Assembly: GCA_025355595.1 (NCBI GenBank)
Contig: JANXZI010000161.1
Coordinates: 1 to 6,529 of the forward strand
Length of the DNA stretch: 6,529 nt
From: Spartobacteria bacterium
GTDB taxonomy: Bacteria > Verrucomicrobiota > Verrucomicrobiia > Chthoniobacterales > Chthoniobacteraceae
Direction: 5' to 3'
Positions 1-6,529 of the stretch are shown here, in pieces. The notes beneath the pieces are model-generated. The model had not been told where the DNA came from. It saw only the letters and a program-made list of their open reading frames with translations, and ran no database searches. Both the position numbers and the translations under genes were made by a program. Position 1 is the first letter of the stretch; every line of letters starts with the position of its first letter.

Positions 1-3000
1 CGATGCGGTGCTCGCTGCCGAGCCGGTGCGCGCGCTGGTTCACGAGCGGGCTGTATTCGAGATGCTCGTAGGCGCGGCGCTCGATGGGATCGATCGTGAT
101 CAGCTTCGACGCGAGGAACGGCCCGCAGCCGTTCAGGAAATCATCGCGGTGCTTCAGCCATTCGCGCAGCGCGGCGGTGTCGTTGTGGACGACCGCGTAG
201 CTGTAGATGACCGGATTCCACGCGTGCCGCTGGAGCATCACGCCGATGAGCGTTTTGAAAAACTCCGCGCTTTGCCGCACACGCCACGCGATACGTTCGA
301 GGTTCAGCGACTCGACATTGTGCTGCGCGAGGAACTCGAACACCTCCGCGTCCGTGCCGTATTGCGAGACGTAGTCCCAAGACGCCTTGTCAAATTGCGT
401 GAGCTTCGCGACGACGTTGAACTCAAACGCCTTCGCCGCAGCCGCGCTGTGGCCCGCGACGGCGACATTCACCGGGTAGTGCGGGAACTTCATCCCCGCG
501 CGCGGCACGCCGGGGAAATAGAAGTAATACTCGAACGTCTTCGTCGTGTAGGGCTCCAGCCGGAGGCGCAGCGAGTCCGTGGGTTTGCTGCCATGCACTT
601 GCAGTGCGCCCTGCGGGATTTGCAGCAGCACCTCGGCCTTCACGGGCGAACTCGTCGGGTTCGTCACGACGACATTTGCGCCATAGACCGCGCCGGTGAG
701 GAATTCGTCGGTCACGTATTTTTCCACCTTCTCATTGCCTTGCTGCCGGGTGCGGTCGCCTTCGCGGAAGAATGTCTGCGAGACGAGGAGCTGCCCCTGA
801 TCGGGCTTCGCGGGCGCGGCGGGTTTGATCTCCTTATGATACACGATGGCCGCGCCGCCCGCGGTGAAGTTGAATTGTCCCCCGTCCGCCTTCTGCGTGT
901 GCTTCGGCGCGTCAAACGGCAGATCCGTCACCGCGAGCGCGAGCAGCATCTCGGTGAAATTGCGGCTGGCCTCGGCGATGTTTGGCGAGACGAAGGCGCC
1001 CTTTGATCCCTCCGCGACCCACGCGGCGTAGTCGCGCCAGAATGCATTCACCGTTACGAGCTGCGCGTTCTGCTGTTCGATGGGCAGGCGGTAGTAATTG
1101 TTCTCCGCCCATTCTTTCGTCGCGCCGATCTGCCGGTAGTAGGCGCGCACAGCGCCGCGCGCGTCCCCCACGACTTGGCCGCCGAAAAAGTTGAGGTCGG
1201 CCAGGTTGGCGTTCGCAGCCGCTGCATCGCTGTCGAAGGCCGCCATTTTCTTCAAACTCTCCGCGCGGTCTTCGAGCTTCCGGGCAACGTTGAATTTCGC
1301 CCCTGCGACGTCCTTGCGCATTTCCTGAAGTGCCTCCAGCGCCTCCTGCGGCTTTTTGCTCGCCGCCTCCTTGCCGTCGCGCGCGTGGTTGGCCAGGCCT
1401 CCTCCGCCCGCTCTGCCTGGTGCCGGAGTGCTCATCGGCATCGGCGGCGGCGAGGCAGGTCTGGCTGCGCCTGCAAGCGCGGTGACGCTCTTGCTTTTCT
1501 CGACCGCATCCATCTCCCTCGTCTTGTCGCGCTTGAACGCCGCAAATTCGTCGCCCTTGCCCTCGCCTTGCAGCGCGCGTCCGCGCAGCGCGGTCTCGAA
1601 GAGCCGATCCTGCGCGTCGGGATTTGGCGGGATCATCTCCCACAGTTCGCGCAGATGCCGCGCGGTGTCCGCGGCATTGCCCGGCGTGCGCTGTGCGAGC
1701 AGCGCGCGCTCGACGGCATTCAGCCGCGCGTAGGCCCACGGCTGGAGGTAGCCCGCGAGATCATTCCCGAGGAGGAAGTCATCCATGAACGTCCGATCCT
1801 TTTTGTTCGCGAGATACGGCTTGATGACTTTGTCAAAAAACGCCGCGTCCTTTTTCGCGAGGAAGAGATTCAGCTCGTGGCACGCGAACTCGGAATACTT
1901 CGCGCGCTTCTCGTCGTCCTTGAGCTTCGGCCATTCGAGCACCCACGCAAACTTCGCGAGCGTCGCATCGCCGTTCAGTGTCTTCAGCAGCGAGTAAATT
2001 CCGCCGAGCGTGTCATACGTTTCAAACTCACTCGTGAGAATGTCCGCGAGCGTGAGCGTCTTGCCCGGTTGCACGACGGTCGTCTCCTTCTTCTGCGTGA
2101 ATGGCTTCGCGGGATCGAGATTCCGCACGAGGCGCAGGTCGGTGAATTTCGTTCCCGCCTCCGGCAGCGTGACCGTGCGCCACACGGCGTTCGCGAGATC
2201 CTCCGCGTAAATCTGCACATGCTGGCGATCGCCGAGGAGCTTGCGCTCGATCTTCACGGTGCCGTCCTTGTCCGGGATGAGATTGTAGATTGCGGGCGAG
2301 GATGCTGCGAGGAAGTCAATGTTCGATTCTGCCGCCGCGCCGCCGGGGCCCGCACCTTTCTGCAGTTGCTGTTCCGCAGCCGCACGGCGCAGTGCGCTCT
2401 CCCGCTCCCCGCGCGTGGCGCTCGCCGCCTGGCCCGCCTGCTGCGCGAGATCCTGCACGTCGGTCGTGCGCTTGTCCCACGGATTTAAGAGGAGGCTCGG
2501 ACGCGTGAGCATATTGCCGGGGAAAAGTTTCTGGTACCGGCGATCCAGGATGTAGCGGTATTCGTCACCGATCTCGCGGCCCGCGGCGTAGAGATTCGGC
2601 AGCCGCGCGGGCGAGCCCGACGATGCGCCGAAGCGCGTGAAGCCGCCGAAGTCGCCAAAGATTCCGCGCCCCGGCTCGAAGCGTGACACGGCGAAATGGA
2701 CACGCGTGAACGGCGAGGTGTTCGCGAGCTTCACGGTGATCGCCTCGGGTGTCGTCGCGATATCCGTGATGTGCAGCGGTGCCTCCGCCTTCGCCTGCAA
2801 ATTGCGCGCGCTGCCGAGATACCAGCCGTGACTCGGTTTTCCGCCGCTCACCTTGATCGCGATGTCACGCTTCTCCTCGCGCAGACGCAGCGCGTAGTCG
2901 CCCGGCGCGAGGCCCTCGATGACGAGGAAGCCGCCGTCGAGTTTCACCTTCGCCGATTCGTCGGCGGTGAAAGTTCCCGCATTGAGCCGGAGCAGCGACA

Positions 3001-5623
3001 CATGGCCTTTCAGCCAGTGCAGCGGCACAAATGGGTGGTTTCCCCGCGTTTCGATGCTGACCGGCGCAGGCACGCGAATCGGCTGCTCCGCCGCCGTGTG
3101 AATCGCCGCGGGCCAGGTGCGCTCGAAGGTGTCGAGATCCCACGAGCTGTGCCGCCCGTTCGGAATCTGCGCGGCGACGCTCACGATGCCCGGCAGCGCG
3201 CCGAGCATCACGCGGCCTTTTTCATCCGAGCGCAGCGCGGCCATCCTCGTGCGCGCAAACTCGCGGTGCTTGAACGTGAAGACGACCTGCTGATCCGCGA
3301 GCGGCTCGCCATTGCGACCGAGCAGCTCGAAGACGTAATCGTCGCCGAGTTTCGAGAGGTATCCGTCGCTTGCGAAATCGGTTTTCTCGATGCCGTTCAG
3401 CGTCCACGTGTGGCTCGCCGAGACGTCGCGCTTCTCGCCGCCCGCGCTGAGCATGTCCACTTTGCCCGAGAGCGTGACCGTGAGTTGCGCGAGGCGCTCG
3501 GGAACGCTGAGATCATGCACGAGCACGCCGCCTGCGGTGAGTTTCACGCCCTTCACTTCCCGCGTCGTGGAAATGCCGTCGTGCGTCGTCGAGGTGATCG
3601 TGAGCTTCGGCTCCGTGAGCATCGCGGGATCGAGATGCGTCTCGCCGACCATCAGCGCGATACGCGCGGCGAGTGTCGCCTCGCGGCGCGCGAGGAGTTG
3701 CTCGCGCTCGATGTGAAATTTCGCATCCAGCGTGTACGCCTCGGAGTGATGCTCGAACTGCGCGAGCGTCGCGAATGTGCCCTCCGGATCCGCAAGCACG
3801 ATCTGCCGCATTCCGCCCTGCGCCGTGAACGGCACCACGATGCGGCCGAGCTTCTCGTCGCGCACGAGCTTGCGCCCGTCGAGCCACGCCACGGCGTCCT
3901 TCACCTGCGCGCCGCGCTCGTCAATCACCGTGAGCATGTCGCCGCCCGGGCCGGAGCTTTGCAGCACCTGCCACTGCCCCGTGCGTACGAGCGCGCGGCT
4001 GCTGCGCCCGCCGCCGATGAACTCGATGATCCACGCGCCGCGCTTGCCGTGCAGCGCGGGAAATTTGAACGTCTGCCGAGTGCGCCGGAACGGGCCGCTG
4101 TCGAACGTGTGCGTCTGCTCGCTGTTCGCCACGAGGCCGTCGAGGTTCACGTCCGTGTTGAGCTGGCGGTGCTGGCCGAGGAAAAAATTCAGCGCATTCA
4201 CCTCGTAGATTTTCACGATCAGCTTCGGCGTGTTTTTCACCACGACATCGAACTGCACCTCGTCGCCCGCCTTCCCCTCGCTCGCGGGTTTGAAGAGCGG
4301 CGAATTCGTCGCGGGAAACTCGATGTCCACGCGCTCCTTCAGCCGCTGAAATTCCGCCGGTGAAAACAGCGACGCCCACTGCTCGGGATTGCCCTGGCCG
4401 CTCGTGATGAGCGCCTCCGCGAGCACCGGCTTCATCCACGAGTCGCGCACGTAGTCGGTGTAGGGCGCCATCATGCCCGTGCCGATCTCGCCGAGATTCT
4501 GCGCCGCTGCGCGCTGCCAGATGTTCAGGAAATATTCGCGCACGAGCGGCTCGTCATTGCCGACCGGCGGCGCGTGGAGCAGGGGATCGCTGAAGTCCTC
4601 GCCGAGATTGCAGAGCGGCACCGTGTCGCGCGTGCGCTCGAGCCATTTCGGATTCACGTAGCCGAGGCCGCGCGGGAGCTTGAGGTATTCGAGGAAGCGC
4701 GCCGCGTCATACACGCCCTTCTTTTTGTCGTGCTCCAGCCGCAGGTAGAGCGTGCGCGACTTCAGCGAATTGAACACCGGCGGCAGCGTCTGCACGTAAG
4801 CCTGCACGCGCTCCAGCCACGCCTCGCGCTCGGTCGCGTCGAACTCGATGTCCACATCCGCCGACGGCGCGAGCTTGCGCAGCTTCGCAAAGACGAACGC
4901 CTGGGATTTTTCGACTCCCGGAAGCAGTTTCGCGAGCGCATCGAGCTGCTCCGGCAGCAGCGCGCGGTGGATGTTGAACTCGCCGAACCCGCGCGATTCC
5001 TTCGTCTTCAGATCGAACGCGATGATGTCCACGAGCCCCGGCACGTCCGGGCGCTTCAGCCTGCCGAGCAATGCACGCCGCCGGTGCTCGTCGAGCGCGA
5101 CCTTGTTTTTCACCAGCGCCTCCAGCGCCTCCTCGGAAAACGAGGCGAGCCCCGGATCCTGGCCGAGCGAGTCGCTTTCAAAAAATTCGCGGGCCATGTT
5201 CTTGGGATCGAGCGCGCTCGGCAGGTTCGGCTTCCTATCGCGCACCTCCTGCTGGTGATTGAACTGCAAACCGAGCCGCTCGCGCAGATACGCAAGCGTC
5301 TGCTGCGGCGTCGCATCGTAGGCCAGCAGCGCCGCGCGATTCAGGATGATGCGCCGCTGCCCGCTCTCGCCGGGGAATCGCTTGCTCCACTGCGCGAGGA
5401 TGTCCGCGAGCTTCGCCGCATCGTTCGTGTTTTGAAAATGCAGCGCATGGAAAAAATAATACTCCTCGGTGCCGGGAACGAGTTCGCCGAGCACCTTCGC
5501 GCGATCCGGCGCGAGCGCGAATTTCTCGATGAACCCAATCTCATTCTCCCCCCACGAGCAGACGGGAAATACGAGGGTGGCGACGAGGGCGAATGCCGAG
5601 GGAAACGAGGTGCGCTTTTTCAT
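1..5623 (-). CDS. Giant exported multidomain protein of unknown function, macroglobulin-like in part (C-terminus beyond the window)
   Basis: One frame stays open for 1874 codons from the ATG at 5623 to the left edge; I checked it block by block and found no stop or frameshift. The start is supported by the signal peptide that follows it, by an in-frame stop at 5696-5698, and by the lack of any other in-frame ATG in between. No Shine-Dalgarno site is visible. Residues 1-25 are a Sec signal peptide. Residues about 30-440 look mainly helical. Beta-rich segments follow: 455-505 (FDVVVKN, then LIVKIYEVN, then NLDGLVANSEQ), 560-660, and 755-815 (GRNGEPLADQQVVFTF, then LRSDEKGRVMLGALPGI). These resemble macroglobulin or Ig-like domains. 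Strong blocks are YILDRRYQKLFPGNMLTRPS near 1023-1042, TKEWAENNYYRLPIEQQNA near 1502-1520, and TGAVYGANVVVTNPTSSP near 1643-1660. A Pro/Gly/Ala hinge lies at 1386-1427. The only cysteines are 22, 338, 1248 and 1833, so there is no CxEQ thioester. I recall similar very long proteins in Verrucomicrobiota and Planctomycetota with no established role. Periplasmic or surface location is inferred. The coding call is very secure; the family comparison is tentative. Confidence 0.95.
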   Translation of the reverse strand, partial: MKKRTSFPSAFALVATLVFPVCSWGENEIGFIEKFALAPDRAKVLGELVPGTEEYYFFHALHFQNTNDAAKLADILAQWSKRFPGESGQRRIILNRAALLAYDATPQQTLAYLRERLGLQFNHQQEVRDRKPNLPSALDPKNMAREFFESDSLGQDPGLASFSEEALEALVKNKVALDEHRRRALLGRLKRPDVPGLVDIIAFDLKTKESRGFGEFNIHRALLPEQLDALAKLLPGVEKSQAFVFAKLRKLAPSADVDIEFDATEREAWLERVQAYVQTLPPVFNSLKSRTLYLRLEHDKKKGVYDAARFLEYLKLPRGLGYVNPKWLERTRDTVPLCNLGEDFSDPLLHAPPVGNDEPLVREYFLNIWQRAAAQNLGEIGTGMMAPYTDYVRDSWMKPVLAEALITSGQGNPEQWASLFSPAEFQRLKERVDIEFPATNSPLFKPASEGKAGDEVQFDVVVKNTPKLIVKIYEVNALNFFLGQHRQLNTDVNLDGLVANSEQTHTFDSGPFRRTRQTFKFPALHGKRGAWIIEFIGGGRSSRALVRTGQWQVLQSSGPGGDMLTVIDERGAQVKDAVAWLDGRKLVRDEKLGRIVVPFTAQGGMRQIVLADPEGTFATLAQFEHHSEAYTLDAKFHIEREQLLARREATLAARIALMVGETHLDPAMLTEPKLTITSTTHDGISTTREVKGVKLTAGGVLVHDLSVPERLAQLTVTLSGKVDMLSAGGEKRDVSASHTWTLNGIEKTDFASDGYLSKLGDDYVFELLGRNGEPLADQQVVFTFKHREFARTRMAALRSDEKGRVMLGALPGIVSVAAQIPNGRHSSWDLDTFERTWPAAIHTAAEQPIRVPAPVSIETRGNHPFVPLHWLKGHVSLLRLNAGTFTADESAKVKLDGGFLVIEGLAPGDYALRLREEKRDIAIKVSGGKPSHGWYLGSARNLQAKAEAPLHITDIATTPEAITVKLANTSPFTRVHFAVSRFEPGRGIFGDFGGFTRFGASSGSPARLPNLYAAGREIGDEYRYILDRRYQKLFPGNMLTRPSLLLNPWDKRTTDVQDLAQQAGQAASATRGERESALRRAAAEQQLQKGAGPGGAAAESNIDFLAASSPAIYNLIPDKDGTVKIERKLLGDRQHVQIYAEDLANAVWRTVTLPEAGTKFTDLRLVRNLDPAKPFTQKKETTVVQPGKTLTLADILTSEFETYDTLGGIYSLLKTLNGDATLAKFAWVLEWPKLKDDEKRAKYSEFACHELNLFLAKKDAAFFDKVIKPYLANKKDRTFMDDFLLGNDLAGYLQPWAYARLNAVERALLAQRTPGNAADTARHLRELWEMIPPNPDAQDRLFETALRGRALQGEGKGDEFAAFKRDKTREMDAVEKSKSVTALAGAARPASPPPMPMSTPAPGRAGGGGLANHARDGKEAASKKPQEALEALQEMRKDVAGAKFNVARKLEDRAESLKKMAAFDSDAAAANANLADLNFFGGQVVGDARGAVRAYYRQIGATKEWAENNYYRLPIEQQNAQLVTVNAFWRDYAAWVAEGSKGAFVSPNIAEASRNFTEMLLALAVTDLPFDAPKHTQKADGGQFNFTAGGAAIVYHKEIKPAAPAKPDQGQLLVSQTFFREGDRTRQQGNEKVEKYVTDEFLTGAVYGANVVVTNPTSSPVKAEVLLQIPQGALQVHGSKPTDSLRLRLEPYTTKTFEYYFYFPGVPRAGMKFPHYPVNVAVAGHSAAAAKAFEFNVVAKLTQFDKASWDYVSQYGTDAEVFEFLAQHNVESLNLERIAWRVRQSAEFFKTLIGVMLQRHAWNPVIYSYAVVHNDTAALREWLKHRDDFLNGCGPFLASKLITIDPIERRAYEHLEYSPLVNQRAHRLGSEHRI
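1341..1468 (-). other. Low-complexity Pro/Gly/Ala hinge within the giant protein
   Basis: Residues about 1386-1427 change from a charged helical region to a flexible run rich in Pro, Ala, Ser and Gly (ARPASPPPMPMSTPAPG, then RAGGGG), and then return to charged helix (KEAASKKPQEALEALQEMRK). It separates the N-terminal part, with signal peptide and beta-rich modules, from the C-terminal part with the TKEWAENNYY and VVVTNPTSSP blocks. It is in frame and is best read as an interdomain linker. The sequence gives no protease site or other function for it. Confidence 0.6.
5549..5623 (-). other. Sec signal peptide of the giant protein
   Basis: The N-terminus is MKKRTS followed by a hydrophobic stretch from F7 to about V21 (FPSAFALVATLVFPV). 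A good signal peptidase I site is S23-W24-G25 before E26, with small residues at -3 and -1. C22 is preceded by F-P-V, which fits a lipoprotein lipobox poorly, so export as a soluble or surface protein is more likely than lipidation. The mature protein then begins with an acidic segment starting ENEIGFIEKF. Confidence 0.8.
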
Positions 5624-5856
5624 GGGATGACGGGGTTGATTGAATCGTGGAGGGTTGCGATGGCGGATGCAATGACGTGCAGCGTGGGGCAATTCTTAGC
5701 TGACCGCGCCGGAACAGTTGTGATCCTTTTGTAAAAGCGGTGTGAGTTCTTTGCGATCCGCGCGATCAACACGGGGAAATGCTCCATCAAAGTGCGCCCG
5801 CGCTTGCGCTCCATCCTCTTCGCCCGCGACCACAAATGCCTCCTGCCGGCCGGTAT
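5624..5856. other. Spacer upstream of the giant gene, no convincing gene or promoter
   Basis: These 233 bases separate the end of the short sensor gene from the start of the giant gene and should hold its leader and possibly its promoter. They are less GC-rich than the coding regions, especially at 5690-5760. On the minus strand a TTTACA hexamer at 5735-5730 resembles a -35 box, but no acceptable -10 box follows at the right distance, so I do not call a promoter. No ribosome binding site precedes the ATG; the bases just upstream read CCCCGTCATCCC. A minus-strand frame from 5835 ends in a TGA overlapping the giant gene's ATG, but its third-position GC (roughly two thirds) is lower than that of the genes nearby. 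Confidence 0.5.
5726..5737. repeat. Short perfect inverted repeat, CTTTT-GT-AAAAG
   Basis: Two 5-base arms (CTTTT and AAAAG) flank a 2-base centre about 105 bases upstream of the giant gene's start codon, in one of the few AT-rich patches of the window. The arms are too close together for an RNA hairpin, so if it has a role it would be a binding site for a dimeric protein. A 10-base match of this kind can also arise by chance. Confidence 0.3.
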
Positions 5857-6144
5857 TTATTCCAAGAGCCGGCGGGCAATCCCGCCGCCGAGGAATATCG
5901 CCGCCCAGACGTGAACGTGCGTCTCGGCGATCTTGCCGGCCCAGGTCGTCGGTGAAATGGTCAGCGCGAAGACAATGCCGACCAGCCACTCCAGCAGCAG
6001 CAACCAGGAGAACCACTGGTCGGTGCACCGCAGGTTTGCGTCGTCTTGCTCTGCGAAAAGAATGCCGGCCCGGATGGCAGTGGCGTCATCGTGGGGCGCG
6101 GCAGATTTGTCGGCCTGTCCCTGCCCCGTCGTTGTTTCGTTCAT
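5857..6144 (-). CDS. Short two-helix membrane protein, probably a truncated N-terminal sensor segment of a histidine kinase
   Basis: The product has 95 residues. Residues 1-40 are polar and soluble. Residues 44-63 (WFSWLLLLEWLVGIVFALTI) form a clear membrane helix. A short loop, SPTTWAGKIAETHVHVW (64-80), leads into a second hydrophobic segment at 79-90 (VWAAIFLGGGIA). The pattern DQWFxWLxxLxWLxGIV, then SPxTWAG, then THxHVWAAIFLGG matches what I remember of the N-terminal membrane region of large hybrid histidine kinases in Verrucomicrobiota and Planctomycetota. There the protein continues through more helices into kinase domains. Here it ends with ARRLLE and a stop, inside the second helix, and none of the three downstream frames resumes the expected sequence. 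It is therefore likely a pseudogene fragment, though a stand-alone small membrane protein is possible. The ATG at 6144 is preferred over an upstream TTG at 6390, because the extra 82 residues would be Arg/His/Pro-rich and look non-coding. No Shine-Dalgarno site is seen. Confidence 0.6.
   Translation of the reverse strand: MNETTTGQGQADKSAAPHDDATAIRAGILFAEQDDANLRCTDQWFSWLLLLEWLVGIVFALTISPTTWAGKIAETHVHVWAAIFLGGGIARRLLE
5870..5887. repeat. Perfect 7-bp GC hairpin at the point where the sensor gene breaks off
   Basis: On the minus strand the sequence is CGGCGGG-ATTG-CCCGCCG, a perfect 7-base-pair stem with a 4-base loop. It lies within the last codons of the short sensor gene, covering most of the GGGIARR coding region. 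That is where similarity to the longer kinase family seems to end. No T-run follows on the minus strand (next bases GCTCTTGGAATAA), so it is not a standard intrinsic terminator. Confidence 0.5.
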
Positions 6145-6386
6145 GGTGTGAGGGTCGCCGTTTTCGATGGCGTGTCGGCGAGTGCGCAGCCGAATACGGG
6201 TGTGCAGACGCGGCGTGTGGTGCCGGTGGAAGTCAGTTCGACGTTCGCGTCGCGACCGGCGCTGTCGCCGGCGTGGCCGCGCGCCGCAGTGATGCCGCCA
6301 CTGAACAGGAGGCGCCCCCGGCATCGAACTATTCGGTCTGGCCGGAAGTCGCGGCACCGAAGAGCCCGGCTTCGCGCCCACCCTTG
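6145..6386. other. Interval between two minus-strand genes, with a start-less open frame
   Basis: No gene with a usable start was found on either strand. The minus-strand frame continuing past the stop of the upstream gene (6387-6389) stays open for 81 codons and ends in a TGA at 6141-6143 that overlaps the ATG of the next gene as ATGA. It contains no ATG, GTG or TTG codon. Its second half (for example DANVELTSTGTTRRVC) has a protein-like composition and many codons ending in C or G, so it may be the decayed or frameshifted tail of a gene. Plus-strand frames here are also GC-rich at third positions but Arg/Pro-rich, with nothing recognisable. No promoter or intrinsic terminator was evident. 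Confidence 0.4.
6256..6271. repeat. 6-bp GC hairpin, CCGGCG-4-CGCCGG
   Basis: Perfect 6-base arms surround a 4-base loop (CTGT on the plus strand) in the interval between the upstream partial gene and the sensor fragment. No T-run follows on either strand. In DNA this GC-rich such hairpins occur easily by chance, so no function is assigned. Confidence 0.3.
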
Positions 6387-6529
6387 TCAAGCAAACACGT
6401 TGACTTGGAAGGCGGCTTCGAGTGGTGCCTGGCCGTCGCGCGGATTGTAGATGCCGTTCTCATCGAGGTATTCGGGCGAAACACTGAACGATACGAAGGG
6501 CAATACTTCGGTGCTCATCGCGCTGACCC
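6387..6529 (-). CDS. C-terminal end of an unrecognised protein (N-terminus beyond the window)
   Basis: The frame enters from the right edge and reads 47 codons to a TGA at 6389-6387. The visible peptide includes VSAMSTEVLPFVSFSVSPEY, then LDENGIYNPRDGQAPLEAAF, and ends QVNVFA. It has mixed polar and hydrophobic residues and no Arg/Pro skew, and its third positions are mostly G or C, all consistent with a true gene. There are no cysteines or membrane segments in this part. I do not recognise the family. A methionine codon at 6518 could start a 43-residue protein by itself, but a C-terminal fragment of a longer gene is more likely. The gene runs in the same direction as the sensor fragment 242 bases downstream. 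Confidence 0.55.
   Translation of the reverse strand, partial: VSAMSTEVLPFVSFSVSPEYLDENGIYNPRDGQAPLEAAFQVNVFA

Noticed and set aside
2696..4363. A 555-codon plus-strand open frame that looks large enough to be a gene
   Set aside because: It is in exact antisense register with the giant minus-strand gene, is skewed to Arg, His, Glu and Leu, shows no recognisable domain, and the opposite strand has clear domain-like sequence and a signal peptide.
1329..5133. Two near-identical short stretches encoding ALEAL (about 1329-1346 and 5116-5133)
   Set aside because: Both are ordinary Ala/Leu/Glu helix codons (GCG, CTG, GAG) far apart in the same gene; no wider repeat surrounds them.
5707..5735. Promoter for the giant gene based on TTTACA at 5735-5730 (minus strand)
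   Set aside because: The bases 16-18 positions downstream are GC-rich (CCGGCG) and give no -10 box.
5858..5887. Terminator after the sensor fragment
   Set aside because: The GC hairpin is followed by no T-run on the minus strand, so an intrinsic terminator cannot be supported.
5735..5911. A plus-strand frame with high third-position GC and a LFARDHKC string that recalled an HNH nuclease
   Set aside because: It has no ATG start, overlaps the end of the better supported sensor gene on the other strand, and lacks the paired Cys and His-Asn-His motifs needed for that call.
6145..6390. An N-terminal extension of the sensor fragment from a TTG at 6390
   Set aside because: The added 82 residues are dominated by Arg, His and Pro, typical of a non-coding GC-rich frame, and a normal ATG exists at 6144 just before a sensible N-terminus.
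6361..6390. Small hairpin after the upstream partial gene (CGAAG with CTTCG arms)
   Set aside because: The stem is only 5 bp with a 7-base loop and has no T-run, so it is below what I would call a terminator.
6046..6450. A 134-codon plus-strand open frame near the right edge
   Set aside because: The product is Arg/Pro/Ser-rich with no recognisable pattern and it overlaps two better supported minus-strand reading frames.

Overview
This is a GC-rich bacterial window in which everything I can support as coding lies on the minus strand. Codons end mostly in G or C, and Shine-Dalgarno sites are not obvious. Both main proteins look like families I associate with Verrucomicrobiota and Planctomycetota, so a verrucomicrobial or related genome is the most likely source. 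That assignment rests on recognition, not on a search.

Layout in the direction of transcription (right to left): (1) 6529-6387, the last 47 codons of an unrecognised gene that enters from beyond the right edge. (2) 6386-6141, a stretch with no convincing gene but with an open, start-less frame that ends in an ATGA overlap with the next gene. (3) 6144-5857, a 95-residue membrane protein resembling the N-terminal part of the membrane sensor region of large histidine kinases. It stops abruptly at a perfect GC-rich hairpin and is probably a truncated remnant. (4) 5856-5624, a 233-base spacer with a small AT-rich inverted repeat and no clear promoter. (5) 5623-1, one uninterrupted reading frame of 1874 codons that runs off the left edge. 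It encodes a giant exported protein with a Sec signal peptide, a helical N-terminal region, several beta-sandwich (macroglobulin-like) segments, a Pro/Gly/Ala hinge and a conserved C-terminal half.

The giant gene occupies 86% of the window. Long open frames on the plus strand under it (some over 300 codons) are its antisense reflections and are not annotated. I see no RNA gene, insertion sequence, CRISPR array, phage gene or defence system. The genes do not form a recognisable pathway. The most noteworthy items are the giant exported protein of unknown function and the broken sensor gene just upstream of it.
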